DNA from: Stenotrophomonas_A sp035629025
GTDB taxonomy: Bacteria > Pseudomonadota > Gammaproteobacteria > Xanthomonadales > Xanthomonadaceae
Assembly: GCA_035629025.1 (NCBI GenBank)
Contig: DASPIU010000076.1
Span: 124,001-188,000, forward strand
DNA: 64,000 nucleotides
Direction of reading: 5' to 3'
The notes under the pieces were generated by a model, which did not search any database, was not told where the DNA came from, and saw only the letters and a list, made by a program, of their open reading frames with translations. Each line of letters opens with the position of its first letter. Within the stretch, counting starts at the first letter, position 1. Both the position numbers and the translations under genes were made by a program. Positions 16,080-25,477 of this stretch are shown piece after piece.

Positions 16080-17159
16080 ATGGCACAGGCAGGCGCGATG
16101 CGCCGTTATCCCTCGGTCGATGCGCTGCGCGGCCTCACCGTGGCCGCCATGCTCCTGGTCAACAACCCGGGCGAATGGGCGCATGTGTGGTGGCCGCTGG
16201 AACACGCGGCCTGGCATGGCTGCACGCCGACCGACCTGATCTTCCCGATGTTCCTGTTCATCGCCGGCGTTTCCCTCGCCCTGGGCGTAGTACCGCGCGC
16301 GGTGCACGGCGGCGACCGCGCCGCGCTCACGCGCACGCTGTGGGTGCGCGCGCTGCGCATCGTCGGCCTCGGCCTGTTGCTGCACCTGCTGGCCTGGTGG
16401 TGGCTGGACAAGCCGCACTTCCGCCCATGGGGCGTGCTGCAGCGCATTGGTCTGTGTGTCGCCCTGGCTGGCAGCGTCGCCATCTGGTGCCGGCCGCGCC
16501 TGCAATGGGCCCTGCTCGCGCTGCTGCTGGGTGGCTGGGCGGCGCTGTTGTGGATGGGTGGCACGCTGGCGCCTTGGCACAACCTCGCCAGCCGCGTGGA
16601 TACCGCGTTGCTGGGTCCGCTGTTGTACGAATACGACGCGGCGAGCGGCCTGGGTCATGATCCGGAAGGCCTGCTTTCGACGCTGGGAGCGCTGGCGACC
16701 ACGTTGCTCGGCCTGCGCGCTGGCGACTGGCTGCGCGGCGGGCAGGGCGCGCGGCTGTTGTCGGCCGGCATCGTGTTGGCGGCGCTGGGTTGGCTGTGGT
16801 CGGCGTGGCTGCCCTTGAACAAGAACCTGTGGACGTCGTCCTACGTGCTGTGGTGCGGCGGGCTGTCGATGCTGCTGTTGTGGCTAGCGCACCGGCTCAT
16901 CGACTTGCGTGGCTGGCCGGCGCTGGGCCGCGCTTTTGGCGCCAACGCGATTGCCGCCTATGCTGGCTCGGCGCTGATGGTGTACGTGCTGCTGGCGCTG
17001 GACCTGTGGACGCCGCTGTACGAACGCGGCTTTGCCAGCTGGATCGCACCGCTGGCCGGGCGCGAAGTGGCCTCGGCTGCGTTTGCCGTGGTGTTCGTGG
17101 CGATCTGGTGGGCCGTCGTGCGCTGGATGGATCGGCGCGGCTGGTATATGAAAATATAA
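16080..17159 (+). CDS. nagX: NagX-like inner-membrane acyltransferase-family protein (HGSNAT-like)
   Basis: The 359-residue protein has about ten membrane spans and the N-terminal signature RYPSVDALRGLTVAAML and TDLIFPMFLFIAGVSLAL, typical of the HGSNAT/DUF5009 family and of NagX proteins encoded in nag operons. HGSNAT acetylates terminal glucosamine of heparan sulfate across a membrane; NagX has been linked to handling chitin-derived amino sugars, but its reaction in bacteria is not settled. It starts 1 bp after nagA and closes the operon. The stop codon lies inside a 14-bp tandem duplication (17151-17178). Confidence 0.88.
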   Translation: MAQAGAMRRYPSVDALRGLTVAAMLLVNNPGEWAHVWWPLEHAAWHGCTPTDLIFPMFLFIAGVSLALGVVPRAVHGGDRAALTRTLWVRALRIVGLGLLLHLLAWWWLDKPHFRPWGVLQRIGLCVALAGSVAIWCRPRLQWALLALLLGGWAALLWMGGTLAPWHNLASRVDTALLGPLLYEYDAASGLGHDPEGLLSTLGALATTLLGLRAGDWLRGGQGARLLSAGIVLAALGWLWSAWLPLNKNLWTSSYVLWCGGLSMLLLWLAHRLIDLRGWPALGRAFGANAIAAYAGSALMVYVLLALDLWTPLYERGFASWIAPLAGREVASAAFAVVFVAIWWAVVRWMDRRGWYMKI

Positions 17160-17178
17160 GCCGCAAAATATAAGCCGC
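17151..17178. repeat. 14-bp tandem duplication over the nagX stop codon
   Basis: The sequence AAAATATAAGCCGC occurs twice back to back (17151-17164, 17165-17178). The first copy contains the TAA stop of nagX. It is unusually AT-rich for its surroundings and looks like a recent slippage duplication. The second TAA would be out of the nagX frame. Confidence 0.8.
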
Positions 17179-17195
17179 AAGAGATCCGCAGCAGC

Positions 17196-17672
17196 TTAGG
17201 AAGGATCGACGCGCAGCGGCTGGAACCCGCAACGTTCGCGCGAACGCGTGCATTCAAGGAACGCGGCGCCGACCGCGCCAGCTTCCGGGCGCCAGTCCGG
17301 CACGCCGGCGATCGATACGACGAAATTGGATTCCACACCTGGCCGGCTGCGCGGCTGGTAGCTCATGTCCAGCTGCATGCCGTCCTTCAGCAGATAGGTG
17401 CAGTTGACCAGGATGCCGCGCCCGGCCACGTTGGTGTCCGGTGCCAGCAGCGCGGTGTCGAAGCGGGTGATGGCGCGTGCCGGCGCGGCGAGCGAGGTCC
17501 ACTGGCCCTCCCAGCCAGCCGTCTTCTCTTCGGCCACGTAGCGGCCCTGCACATAGCTGATGCGTTCGGGAGCGGGGCAGTGCATGCGCTGGGCCTGGGC
17601 CGGCGCGACGAGTTGGCAGGCCACCATGACGGCGGCCACGGCCAGTGCAGCCACAAATTGCAGGCGGCGCAT
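17196..17672 (-). CDS. Exported hypothetical protein (DUF3757-like)
   Basis: The 158-residue precursor begins MRRLQFVAALAVAAVMVACQ, a signal peptide that could be cut either at AQA-Q (signal peptidase I) or, less typically, lipidated at the Cys of MVAC. The mature part holds CPAPERISYVQGRY, GWEGQWTS, LVNCTYLLKDG and ECTRSRERCGF. The four cysteines suggest disulfides. The pattern resembles the DUF3757 family of small secreted proteins of unknown function, but I am not certain of that match. The ATG at 17672 has GGGAG at 7-8 nt, whereas the longer frame to 17753 has no such site. It is convergent with nagX and divergent from the zinc-ribbon gene. Confidence 0.8.
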   Translation of the reverse strand: MRRLQFVAALAVAAVMVACQLVAPAQAQRMHCPAPERISYVQGRYVAEEKTAGWEGQWTSLAAPARAITRFDTALLAPDTNVAGRGILVNCTYLLKDGMQLDMSYQPRSRPGVESNFVVSIAGVPDWRPEAGAVGAAFLECTRSRERCGFQPLRVDPS

Positions 17673-17906
17673 GAGCGGTCTCCCTTTCGTCGAGGCAATC
17701 ACCATGCGCAGGATCGCTCGCGCGGACAACCGCATCGGCGCAGTTTCCGCCATTTACTGCGAACATTCGTAGGGCTTTCGCCCATGGCGCCGATACCTGT
17801 CGCGGAGCACCGCTTCCTGTACGCGAGCCTGACAACGGCGCCGTCATGGCCGGCTTGCCCTGCGCGCCCACGCTAGACTCGGTCCATCCCCAAGCGAGGC
17901 ACCGCC

Positions 17907-18215
17907 ATGCAATGTCCCCGCTGTAACGAGGTGGTCCTGATGATGGCAGAGCGTCAGGGCATCGAAATCGACTACTGCCCGCAATGCCGCGGCATCTGGC
18001 TGGATCGTGGCGAACTGGACAAGATCCTGGAACGCAACGCCGCCGATCCCGCCGCCGCGCCAGCGCCACGCGCGCCGTATCCGGAGCCGCCGCGCCAGGA
18101 GGTCTACCAGGACCGTGGCTACCAGGACCGCGGCAGCCACGGCCGTGGTCACCACGGTGGCGACAAGCACTATCGCAAGAAGCGCAACTTCCTGTCGGAC
18201 CTGCTCGACTTCTAG
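17907..18215 (+). CDS. Small TFIIB-type zinc-ribbon protein
   Basis: The 102-residue protein has an N-terminal zinc ribbon, CPRCN ... CPQCRGIWLDRGELDKI, the signature of the zf-TFIIB family of small bacterial proteins. The rest is a low-complexity tail rich in Pro, Tyr, Gly and His (YQDRGYQDRGSHGRGHHGG) and a basic end (YRKKRNF). No catalytic residues are seen; the function is unknown, possibly nucleic-acid or protein binding. It ends 10 bp from the convergent cca gene. Confidence 0.85.
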   Translation: MQCPRCNEVVLMMAERQGIEIDYCPQCRGIWLDRGELDKILERNAADPAAAPAPRAPYPEPPRQEVYQDRGYQDRGSHGRGHHGGDKHYRKKRNFLSDLLDF

Positions 18216-18225
18216 TCCGCGCCGC

Positions 18226-19467
18226 TCACGTCGCCGGGTCGCGCCGCAAGGTGCGCGCGGCGGCAATGGCGGCAATGCGCGCCTTCGCCAGCGCCTGCCC
18301 GATCTGCGGGCCTTGCAGGCCTTCGCTGGCCACGTCGCGGGCATTGATCGCCAGCGCCGCGGCATGCAGCCGGCACAGCTCCGCGCCTTGCGGGTAATTC
18401 TCTTCGGCGCTGCCGAGCCGGCCGCGCTTGTCGGCTTCGCAGACGATGGCGAGCTGGGCGATGCGCTCGGGTCGGCGAAATCCATCGCAACGGGTCAGCA
18501 GTTCGTGCACGGTGGCGTCGCGCAGTTCGGCGATGCGATGCACGTTGAGATGTTCGCGGCACGCGGTTTCGGCCAGCTGGCGGTAGTCCTGCGGCACCTT
18601 CAGGCGCTCGCTCAGCGCGCGCGCCGGAGCCACGCCGCGTTGCTCGTGCATGATGTGGCGCGGCCATTCCTCCGGCGGCGTGCGCGCCTTGCCCAGGTCA
18701 TGGCAGAGCGCGGCATAGCCAATCAACGCATCACCCGGGCGCAGCCGCGCGGCCATGTCGCTGACCATTTCCTGGTGCACGCCGGTATCGACTTCGGGAT
18801 GGAACTCCGCGCGCTGCGGCACGCCATACAGGGCATCGACCTCGGGCAGTACCGCGGCCAGCGCATCGGCCTGGCGCAAGGTGCTCAGGAAGGCCGAGGG
18901 CCGCGGCGAGGCCAGCGCCTTGCGCAGCTCCTGCCACACCCGTTCCGGGACCAGGGTGTCGAGTTCGCCGCTGGCGGCGATCTGCCGCATCAAGGCCAGC
19001 GTTTCCGGGGCAACCTGAAAGCCGAGCGCGGCAAAGCGCGCCATGAAGCGCGCCGCGCGAAGCACGCGCAGCGGATCTTCGACAAACGCCGGGCCGACAT
19101 GGCGCAGCACGCGGTCGTGGATATCGCGGGCGCCGCCATACGGGTCCACCAGCGTGCCGTCGCTGGCGCGGGCAATGGCATTGATCGTGAAGTCGCGGCG
19201 CTGCAGGTCCTGCTCCAGCGTCACCGAGGGGTCGGCATCGACCACGAAGCCGCGGTAGCCGCGCCCGGATTTGCGCTCGGTGCGGGCCAGGGCGTATTCC
19301 TCGCCCGTGTCGGGATGCAGGAACACCGGGAAGTCTCGGCCCACGGCCTTGTAGCCGAGCGCTTCCATCCGCGCCTGGTCGGCGCCGACCACCACCCAGT
19401 CGCGGTCGCCGGGGGGCAGGCCCAGCAGGGCATCGCGGACCGCGCCGCCTACGAGATAGATTTCCAT
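18226..19467 (-). CDS. cca: CCA-adding tRNA nucleotidyltransferase with HD domain
   Basis: The 413-residue enzyme adds or repairs the 3'-CCA of tRNA. The nucleotidyltransferase domain shows YLVGGAVRDALLG, DRDWVVVGA (catalytic Asp pair), RRDFTINAIA, DPLRVLRAARFMARF and ERVWQELRKAL. The C-terminal HD domain (CHDLGKARTPPEEWPRH) marks the gammaproteobacterial multifunctional type with phosphatase/phosphodiesterase activity. The start at ATG 19467 puts MEIYLVGGAVRD at the N-terminus as in the family; 19485 is an alternative. It lies 33 bp after the lytic transglycosylase gene in the same direction. Confidence 0.95.
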   Translation of the reverse strand: MEIYLVGGAVRDALLGLPPGDRDWVVVGADQARMEALGYKAVGRDFPVFLHPDTGEEYALARTERKSGRGYRGFVVDADPSVTLEQDLQRRDFTINAIARASDGTLVDPYGGARDIHDRVLRHVGPAFVEDPLRVLRAARFMARFAALGFQVAPETLALMRQIAASGELDTLVPERVWQELRKALASPRPSAFLSTLRQADALAAVLPEVDALYGVPQRAEFHPEVDTGVHQEMVSDMAARLRPGDALIGYAALCHDLGKARTPPEEWPRHIMHEQRGVAPARALSERLKVPQDYRQLAETACREHLNVHRIAELRDATVHELLTRCDGFRRPERIAQLAIVCEADKRGRLGSAEENYPQGAELCRLHAAALAINARDVASEGLQGPQIGQALAKARIAAIAAARTLRRDPAT

Positions 19468-19500
19468 CGCGCCATCATGCCCCATGCGGCGGACGTTGCC

Positions 19501-21480
19501 TCAGCGGCTGCCCGCCGTGTCCGCCGTGCTCGCCGCATTGGCCGTGTTTGGCGTGTTGCAGACGAAGGCCTTGCGCTTGTCCTGCAACGTGCCTACGAGA
19601 CGGTCGCTCAGCGGTAGCGCATCACCATTGAGACGCCAGTCGTAGATCACGCTGAAGGCGAGTACGCGCGCGACATAGTCGCGGGTTTCCTTGTAGCTGA
19701 TGGTCTCGATCCAGAAGTCCGGGTCGTGCGTGGGCCGCTGGTCGAGCCAGCGCGCGGCCGGTGTCGGCCCGGCGTTGTAGGCGGCAATGGTGACGTAAGG
19801 CTGGCCGTACTTGTCGAGCAGCTGGCGCAGGTAGGCGCTGCCGATGGCGATGTTGGTGTCCGGGTCGTACAGGCTGGCCGCGCCGCCATAACTGGAAAGG
19901 CCAATGCGCTTGGCCACGCCGCTGCCGGTACCTGGCAGCACCTGCATCAGGCCCATGGCATTGGCCGGCGAGCGCGCGTTGGGGTTGAACACGCTCTCGG
20001 CACGGATTTCCGCGGCAATCCACGCCGGGTCCAGCGCGTTGCGCGCAGCCTCGCGACGGATCGCGTCGCCGTGGTGCAGCGGGAAGCGCAGCGTGTACAG
20101 GCGCTGTTCCTCCGGCTTCTTGCCCAGGCCGAACACCGCGCGGTCGAACCATCCGATTTCGCTGGCAGCCTCCACCGCCAGGCGGCGCTGGGTGTCGTCG
20201 AAGCGGCTCAGCGCGTCGTTCCACTCCAGCGTTGCCCAGCCGCTGCGATCAAGCCGGAACAGCTCCAGCGCGCGCACCAGCGCCGGGTCGCGCGCCACCG
20301 CCGCACGCGCCTGCGCGCTGTCGTTGGGCTGCCACGGACACAGCACATAGGGCAGCTTCACCCGGTCGGCGGCGAGAAAGCCGTGGAAGGTCGGGCTCTG
20401 CGCGGCGTTGCGATACCACGCCTGCGCTTCGCTGGCGCGGCCGCTCTTCTCGGCCAGCCGCGCGCGGAAATACTGCCAGCGCGAATCGTCGCGCTGCGCC
20501 GGCGGCATCTTTTCGATCCCCGCCAGTGCCGCCGGCCAGTCGCCGCGCGCCATTGCCTCGCGCACGCGCCACTCGCGCAGGCGTTCGTCATAGGCGGCCT
20601 CGGGCACGGCCTGCAGGCGGCGCGCCGAGTCGGGCAGGTAGGACGCCACCGTCCACAGCGCGATCTGGTACAGGACCTTGCCGCGCTGCGTGGCGTCCAG
20701 GCTTAGCGCATCGGCCACGCCGGGCAGCAGCCGTTCGGCTGCATCCGGGTCGGCCTTGGCCAGTGCCGACAGGCCAGCCACCGCCATGCGCTGGCTGCGC
20801 TCGGTGCGCGGCCAGGCCAGGGCGCGGCTATCGGCGCGGGCGACGAAGGCAGCGTAGTCATTGGCTTGCGCCTGTTCGGCCGCGGGCAGGCCGGCGGCGG
20901 CGGCGCGCATCACCGCCGGCTGCTGTTCGTCGGCGGCAGCTTCGATGCGCTGCCAGCGCAGGCCGGCGTCGAGGCCGCCGCGCGCCTGCAGTGCGGTGAA
21001 CACCGCATCGCAGGCATCGGGCAGGGACTTGCCGCTGCTGCGCCACAGTGCCTGGGCATCGCTGGTCCACGCCGCATCGGCGCGACCCAGCGCCTGCCGC
21101 GCATTGAGCTCGGCGCAGCGCAGGCCGGTGTTGTCGGTGGGCTTCCAGTTCGCAAGCAGGGTGTGCCAGTCCTCGCGCCGCGCAACGGCCGGCAGCCACA
21201 CCGAACGGAATGCCTCGGCCACCGCCTGGCCCTGGTAGCGGCGCAGGAAATCCTGCGCGGTGGCGGTGTCCACGGTGTCGATGTTGCGCTTGAGCGTCGC
21301 GTACTCCAGCCAGCCGTAGACCGGGCTGGCGCGCAGCCCGGGGGCACTGGCGGCATCGGCGCGGCCGGCTTCGGCCGCTTCCAGCGCGGCGCGCATGGCC
21401 AGGGTGGTCTGCGCGCTGGCGGCAAACGAGGCGGCGGCCAGGGCCAGCGCGATACACAGGGGTGGCAGCGGATTGTTCAT
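19501..21480 (-). CDS. slt: Soluble lytic murein transglycosylase (Slt70 type)
   Basis: The 659-residue periplasmic enzyme cleaves peptidoglycan glycan strands with formation of 1,6-anhydroMurNAc. A signal peptide (AAASFAASAQ) is followed by a long alpha-helical superhelical ring (U and L domains, about 30-490) and a C-terminal SLT lysozyme-like domain. The catalytic Glu is seen in EIRAESVFNPNARSPANAMG, then GLMQVLPGTG and TIAAYNAGP. Length is typical of Slt70. ATG 21480 is set by the signal peptide; the frame extends upstream to 21618 without one. Located before cca in one transcription unit and divergent from a TonB receptor gene. Confidence 0.94.
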   Translation of the reverse strand: MNNPLPPLCIALALAAASFAASAQTTLAMRAALEAAEAGRADAASAPGLRASPVYGWLEYATLKRNIDTVDTATAQDFLRRYQGQAVAEAFRSVWLPAVARREDWHTLLANWKPTDNTGLRCAELNARQALGRADAAWTSDAQALWRSSGKSLPDACDAVFTALQARGGLDAGLRWQRIEAAADEQQPAVMRAAAAGLPAAEQAQANDYAAFVARADSRALAWPRTERSQRMAVAGLSALAKADPDAAERLLPGVADALSLDATQRGKVLYQIALWTVASYLPDSARRLQAVPEAAYDERLREWRVREAMARGDWPAALAGIEKMPPAQRDDSRWQYFRARLAEKSGRASEAQAWYRNAAQSPTFHGFLAADRVKLPYVLCPWQPNDSAQARAAVARDPALVRALELFRLDRSGWATLEWNDALSRFDDTQRRLAVEAASEIGWFDRAVFGLGKKPEEQRLYTLRFPLHHGDAIRREAARNALDPAWIAAEIRAESVFNPNARSPANAMGLMQVLPGTGSGVAKRIGLSSYGGAASLYDPDTNIAIGSAYLRQLLDKYGQPYVTIAAYNAGPTPAARWLDQRPTHDPDFWIETISYKETRDYVARVLAFSVIYDWRLNGDALPLSDRLVGTLQDKRKAFVCNTPNTANAASTADTAGSR

Positions 21481-21785
21481 GGTTTCAAGAGGATAACGGC
21501 CGGCGGTGAACAGCCGTGACGACAGCTTCTCGGTAATGGGTAGCCGGTGATTGTGCGTTGCCACGGCGCTCGATGCGCCGCGCAAGGCCGCTGTTGTGCG
21601 TTTGCGCGGGCCTCGCATTCATCCGCCGGCAAGCGCGGCGCCGCATCGGCGTGGCCCGCGCCGCGGGCCACAGCATCCCGAAGCCCGCGCTTGTCACCGC
21701 TTCACGATTTGTTTACAAAGCATCCAAGCCGCTGCGGCGCAGGGTGACGTTGCGGCCGTCCCATCCCCTTTGGAGAGAGAGCCGG
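21481..21785. promoter_or_regulatory. Divergent promoter region slt / TonB receptor
   Basis: The 305-bp gap between divergent genes contains no convincing gene. Near the receptor side TTGTCA (21691-21696) is followed 17 bp later by TACAAA (21714-21719), a moderate sigma-70 candidate. The receptor start codon is preceded by the purine-rich GGAGAGAGAG as ribosome-binding site. The slt promoter could not be placed. Confidence 0.45.
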
Positions 21786-24647
21786 ATGAGTACCCCGCGC
21801 CGCGATTCCCGCCGTCTCGCCCTCGCCCTGGCGGTGGCCGTGCTGCCTGCCGCAGCCTGGGCACAGGACGCAGCCGACAGCAGCGCCCCGACCCGCACGC
21901 TGGACAAGGTGGAAGTCACCGGCACGCGCATCAAGACCGCCGAGATGCAGGGCCAGGTGCCGGTGCAGACGCTGAGCCGCGCCGATATCGAGCGCACCGG
22001 CCTGCAGTCAATCGGCGAGGTGCTGCAGCAATTGACCGCTTCGGGCTCGGCGCTCAATACCAAATTCAATTCCTCCGGCAACTTCGGCTTCCCGGCCGAT
22101 GGTGCCGGCGTGGGCGCGGGCTCCTCGCAGGTGGACCTGCGCCATCTCGGCAGCAAGCGTGTGCTGGTGCTGGTCGATGGCGTGCGCTGGGTCAACGAGT
22201 CCTCGGCCTCCGGCGTCGGCGCGGCGGTGGATCTCAACACGTTGCCGCTGGCACTGGTCGAGCGCATCGAGGTGCTGGAAGACGGTGCCTCGGCGCTGTA
22301 CGGCTCGGACGCGGTATCCGGCGTGGTCAACATCATCACCCGGCGCGAGTTCGACGGCGCCCAGGTCACGCTCAACTACGGCCAATACGGCAAGGGCGAT
22401 GGCGATACGCGCGGCGTGGACCTGGCCTGGGGCACGCAGGCCGACCGCTACAGCCTCTTCATCGGGGCCAGCTACTTCAAGCAGGACCCGGTGTGGGCAC
22501 GCGACCGCGCGCAATCGCGCCTGCCGGTACCGGGGACCGGCGTGGCACTCGGCAGTTCGGCCACGCCGGATGGCCGCTTCGACTTCATCGATCCCAACAC
22601 CGGCGCGCAGCAGTCGCTCACGCCCAACGCCGGCGGCAGTGGCGCGCCGACCTATGACGGCAGTGCCGGCTGCGCGCGCAGCGACAGCTACCACTGCTTC
22701 ACCTCGGATGACCGTTACAACTTCGCCAGCGAGAACCTGCTGCTGACGCCGTCCGAGCGCAAGAGCGTGTTCGGCCAGTTCCGCTTCTTCTTCAACGACG
22801 ACATGCAGTGGTACTTGAAGGCGCTGGGCAACCGTCGCGAATCACGCAACCAGTCCGCGCCCGAGCCGATCTTCCTCGGTCCGGAAGGCGCCACCGGCAA
22901 TCCGCTGGCCGACAACATCGTCATTTCCGCCGCCAATCCGTACAACCCGTTCGGCTTTGCGCTGGATTCGTCGGACAACCTGATCATGATCGGCCGCCGC
23001 CCGGTGGAAGGCGGCCCGCGCGTGTTCGAGCAGCGCGTGGATACCAGCTACTTCGCCACCGGCTTCATCGGCACCTTCGAGACCTCGTGGCGGACCTGGT
23101 ACTGGGACGCCAACGCGATGTACAGCCGCAGCAAGGCCGAGCAGACCAACACCGGCAGCTACAACATCTACAACATCGCCCTGGCCCTGGGCGACCCGGC
23201 CGCCTGCGCGGCGGTGGCAGGCTGCGTGCCGCTCAACATCTTCGGCGGCGCCGGCAGCATCACCCGCGACATGCTCGGCTGGATCCAGCCAGTGGTGCAC
23301 GACCGCAGCCAGAACGAACTGAGCCTGTTCTCGGCCAACCTCAGCAGCGAACTGCTGCAACTGCCGGCCGGCGCGGTGTCCTTCGCCACCGGCGTGGAGC
23401 ACCGCCGCTACGAGGGCTGGTACCAGCCCGATCCGTTGACCGTCGCCGGCCATTACAACGGCGTGCCGTCGCAGCCCACCTCGGGCAGCTACGACGTCAA
23501 CGAGGCCTACGTCGAGTTGAGCGTGCCGGTGTTTGCCGGCTCCAGGTTCGGTGACCGCCTCGACCTCAGCCTGGCCGGGCGCTATTCGGACTATTCGACC
23601 TTCGGCAGCGAGTTCACCCCCAAGTACGGGCTGCGCTGGCAGGTCACCGACGAACTGGTGCTGCGCACCAGCTGGGCCGAAGGTTTCCGCGCGCCGACCA
23701 TCGGCGAGTTGTACGGCTCGGCGGCGCGTGCCGACCTGGTGCTGGTCGATCCCTGCTCGAACGGCAACAACGCCGCCAACTGCAGCGCGCTAGGCGTGCC
23801 GGCCGGCTTCCAGCAGGCCAACCCGCAGATTTCGGTGACCACCGGCGGCAACCGCGAGCTGCAACCGGAGCGCGCGCGCAGCTTCAACGCCGGCTTCGTG
23901 TGGAGCCCGTGGTTCGGCAACAACGCGCCGTGGTCGGACCGGTTCGATATCGAGGTGTCGTTCTACCGCCACCACGTGGATGACGCCATCCAGGCCATCG
24001 ACGCGCAAACCCAGCTCGACCTGTGCGTGCAGACGCTGGATGCGCAGTACTGCGACGGCATCAGCCGCGCGGCCACCGGTGGCATCAATGGCTTCAACAA
24101 CCGCCTCACCAACTTGGGTTCGATCAAGACCGACGGCTGGGACGTGGATCTGTTCTGGACGCTGCCGATCAGCACCTGGGGTCGCTTCAAGGTGTCGTGG
24201 CAGAACACCCTCGTCGGCCGCTACGAAGCGGTGGGCGCGGCGGGTCAGCGGCAGCCGCAGCGGCCGGGCGTGGAGGTCAACGACAGTTCCATTCCCGAAT
24301 GGAGCAGCAACCTCGCACTGGACTGGAACCTGGGTGCCTGGAACGCGACCTGGCGCATGCGCCACATTTCCGGCCTGCGCGAATCCTGCGGCAACGCGGT
24401 GGATTTCCCGGTGTGCCCGGACCCGGCTGGCAACCGCCACGACATGGGCTCGGTGACCTATAGCGACGTGCAGCTGGGTTATCGCTTCGAGTGGCTGTCC
24501 GGCCTGCAGTTGAGTGCCGGCATCAACAACCTGTTCGACAAGGACCCGCCGATCTGCCTGTCGTGTTCGCTCAATGGCTACGACGCTTCGACGTATGACA
24601 TTCCGGGTGGGCGGTATTGGTATGTGCGGGCGGATGTGCGGTTCTGA
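21786..24647 (+). CDS. TonB-dependent outer-membrane receptor, substrate unknown
   Basis: The 953-residue precursor has a signal peptide (LPAAAWAQ), a TonB-box region LDKVEVTGTRIK, a plug (ERTGLQSIGEVLQQL, VDLRHLGSKRVLVLVDGVRW, ALVERIEVLEDGASALYGSD, VSGVVNIITRR) and a barrel ending in YWYVRADVRF. The RIK after the TonB box and the GSSQVDLR...RVLVLVDG plug type are common in the large xanthomonad/caulobacter receptor expansions. Cys pairs occur in extracellular-loop-like segments (CARSDSYHC, CAAVAGC, CSNGNNAANC). No transporter, regulator or enzyme gene lies in the same direction next to it, so no substrate can be proposed. Confidence 0.9.
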   Translation: MSTPRRDSRRLALALAVAVLPAAAWAQDAADSSAPTRTLDKVEVTGTRIKTAEMQGQVPVQTLSRADIERTGLQSIGEVLQQLTASGSALNTKFNSSGNFGFPADGAGVGAGSSQVDLRHLGSKRVLVLVDGVRWVNESSASGVGAAVDLNTLPLALVERIEVLEDGASALYGSDAVSGVVNIITRREFDGAQVTLNYGQYGKGDGDTRGVDLAWGTQADRYSLFIGASYFKQDPVWARDRAQSRLPVPGTGVALGSSATPDGRFDFIDPNTGAQQSLTPNAGGSGAPTYDGSAGCARSDSYHCFTSDDRYNFASENLLLTPSERKSVFGQFRFFFNDDMQWYLKALGNRRESRNQSAPEPIFLGPEGATGNPLADNIVISAANPYNPFGFALDSSDNLIMIGRRPVEGGPRVFEQRVDTSYFATGFIGTFETSWRTWYWDANAMYSRSKAEQTNTGSYNIYNIALALGDPAACAAVAGCVPLNIFGGAGSITRDMLGWIQPVVHDRSQNELSLFSANLSSELLQLPAGAVSFATGVEHRRYEGWYQPDPLTVAGHYNGVPSQPTSGSYDVNEAYVELSVPVFAGSRFGDRLDLSLAGRYSDYSTFGSEFTPKYGLRWQVTDELVLRTSWAEGFRAPTIGELYGSAARADLVLVDPCSNGNNAANCSALGVPAGFQQANPQISVTTGGNRELQPERARSFNAGFVWSPWFGNNAPWSDRFDIEVSFYRHHVDDAIQAIDAQTQLDLCVQTLDAQYCDGISRAATGGINGFNNRLTNLGSIKTDGWDVDLFWTLPISTWGRFKVSWQNTLVGRYEAVGAAGQRQPQRPGVEVNDSSIPEWSSNLALDWNLGAWNATWRMRHISGLRESCGNAVDFPVCPDPAGNRHDMGSVTYSDVQLGYRFEWLSGLQLSAGINNLFDKDPPICLSCSLNGYDASTYDIPGGRYWYVRADVRF

Positions 24648-24678
24648 GGCGGGGCGGCTGTAGGAGCGGCAGCCATCC

Positions 24679-25455
24679 CTATGTCTTCAACAGCGACGCC
24701 GGCACCTGCAACTCCATTCCAATCGCCAGGTGATCGGAGAATGCGGCGGGGATCGCCTCGGTATGGCCCACGCCCAGGCCGTTGCTGACCAGGATGTGGT
24801 CGATCGCCCGCTCCGGGCGCCAGCTGGGGAAGGTCGGCACCGCCGACGCCGGCGGTTGCAGCCGCGTCTTCTTGTACAGCAACTGCATTTCCGGGCGATC
24901 AGCGACACAGTTGAAGTCGCCCATCAGCACCACGTTGGGGTGGTCGCTCAGCAATTCGGCAATGAACGACAACTGCGACATGCGCGAGTTCGCGCCCAGC
25001 GACAGGTGCGCCACCGCCACCGCCAGCCCTTCGGCGCCTTCGCCGAACTTCGCCAGCAGGATGCCGCGGCCGCCGATGCGGCCCGGCAAGGCGTGGTCCT
25101 GCACCTCCACCGGTTCCAGCTTGCTGAGCAGGCCGTTGGCACTGGAGGCCACGCCGCCCATGCGCCGGTTGGGCTGGTGCGTCCAGTAGTGGAAGCCGGC
25201 GCGCTCGGCCAGGTAGTGGGTCTGGTTGGTGAAGCCAGAGCGCAGGCTGCCGGGGTCGGACTCGTTGAGCCCGACGATGTCGCGGTCGCCGGCCAGCTGC
25301 GCGATGGTGTCCAGGCTGCTGCGCTTGCGGCCCATCGGCAACGCATGCGACCAGCTGCGGGTGACGTAGTCGCTGTAGCGCCGCGTGCTGCTGCCGGCCT
25401 GGATATTGGCCGTCAGCAGCCGCAGGGTACGCGTCGAGGTGGGGGACGAGGACAC
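24679..25455 (-). CDS. Endonuclease/exonuclease/phosphatase (EEP) family protein
   Basis: The 258-residue protein has the EEP fold signatures: LRLLTANIQAG at the N-terminus, the metal-binding Glu in VGLNESDPGS, VAVAHLSLG, VLMGDFNCVADRPEM (Asp and Asn), and AIDHILVSNGL ending in AAFSDHLAIGMEL (catalytic Asp-His). There is no signal peptide. Substrate may be DNA, a nucleotide or a phospho-ester; it cannot be decided here. The start codon is GTG; no in-frame ATG occurs before residue 41. It lies 22 bp after a DsbA-like gene, probably at the end of the same transcript. Confidence 0.88.
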   Translation of the reverse strand: MSSSPTSTRTLRLLTANIQAGSSTRRYSDYVTRSWSHALPMGRKRSSLDTIAQLAGDRDIVGLNESDPGSLRSGFTNQTHYLAERAGFHYWTHQPNRRMGGVASSANGLLSKLEPVEVQDHALPGRIGGRGILLAKFGEGAEGLAVAVAHLSLGANSRMSQLSFIAELLSDHPNVVLMGDFNCVADRPEMQLLYKKTRLQPPASAVPTFPSWRPERAIDHILVSNGLGVGHTEAIPAAFSDHLAIGMELQVPASLLKT

Positions 25456-25477
25456 GTTCGCGATGGGGCCGGTCAGG

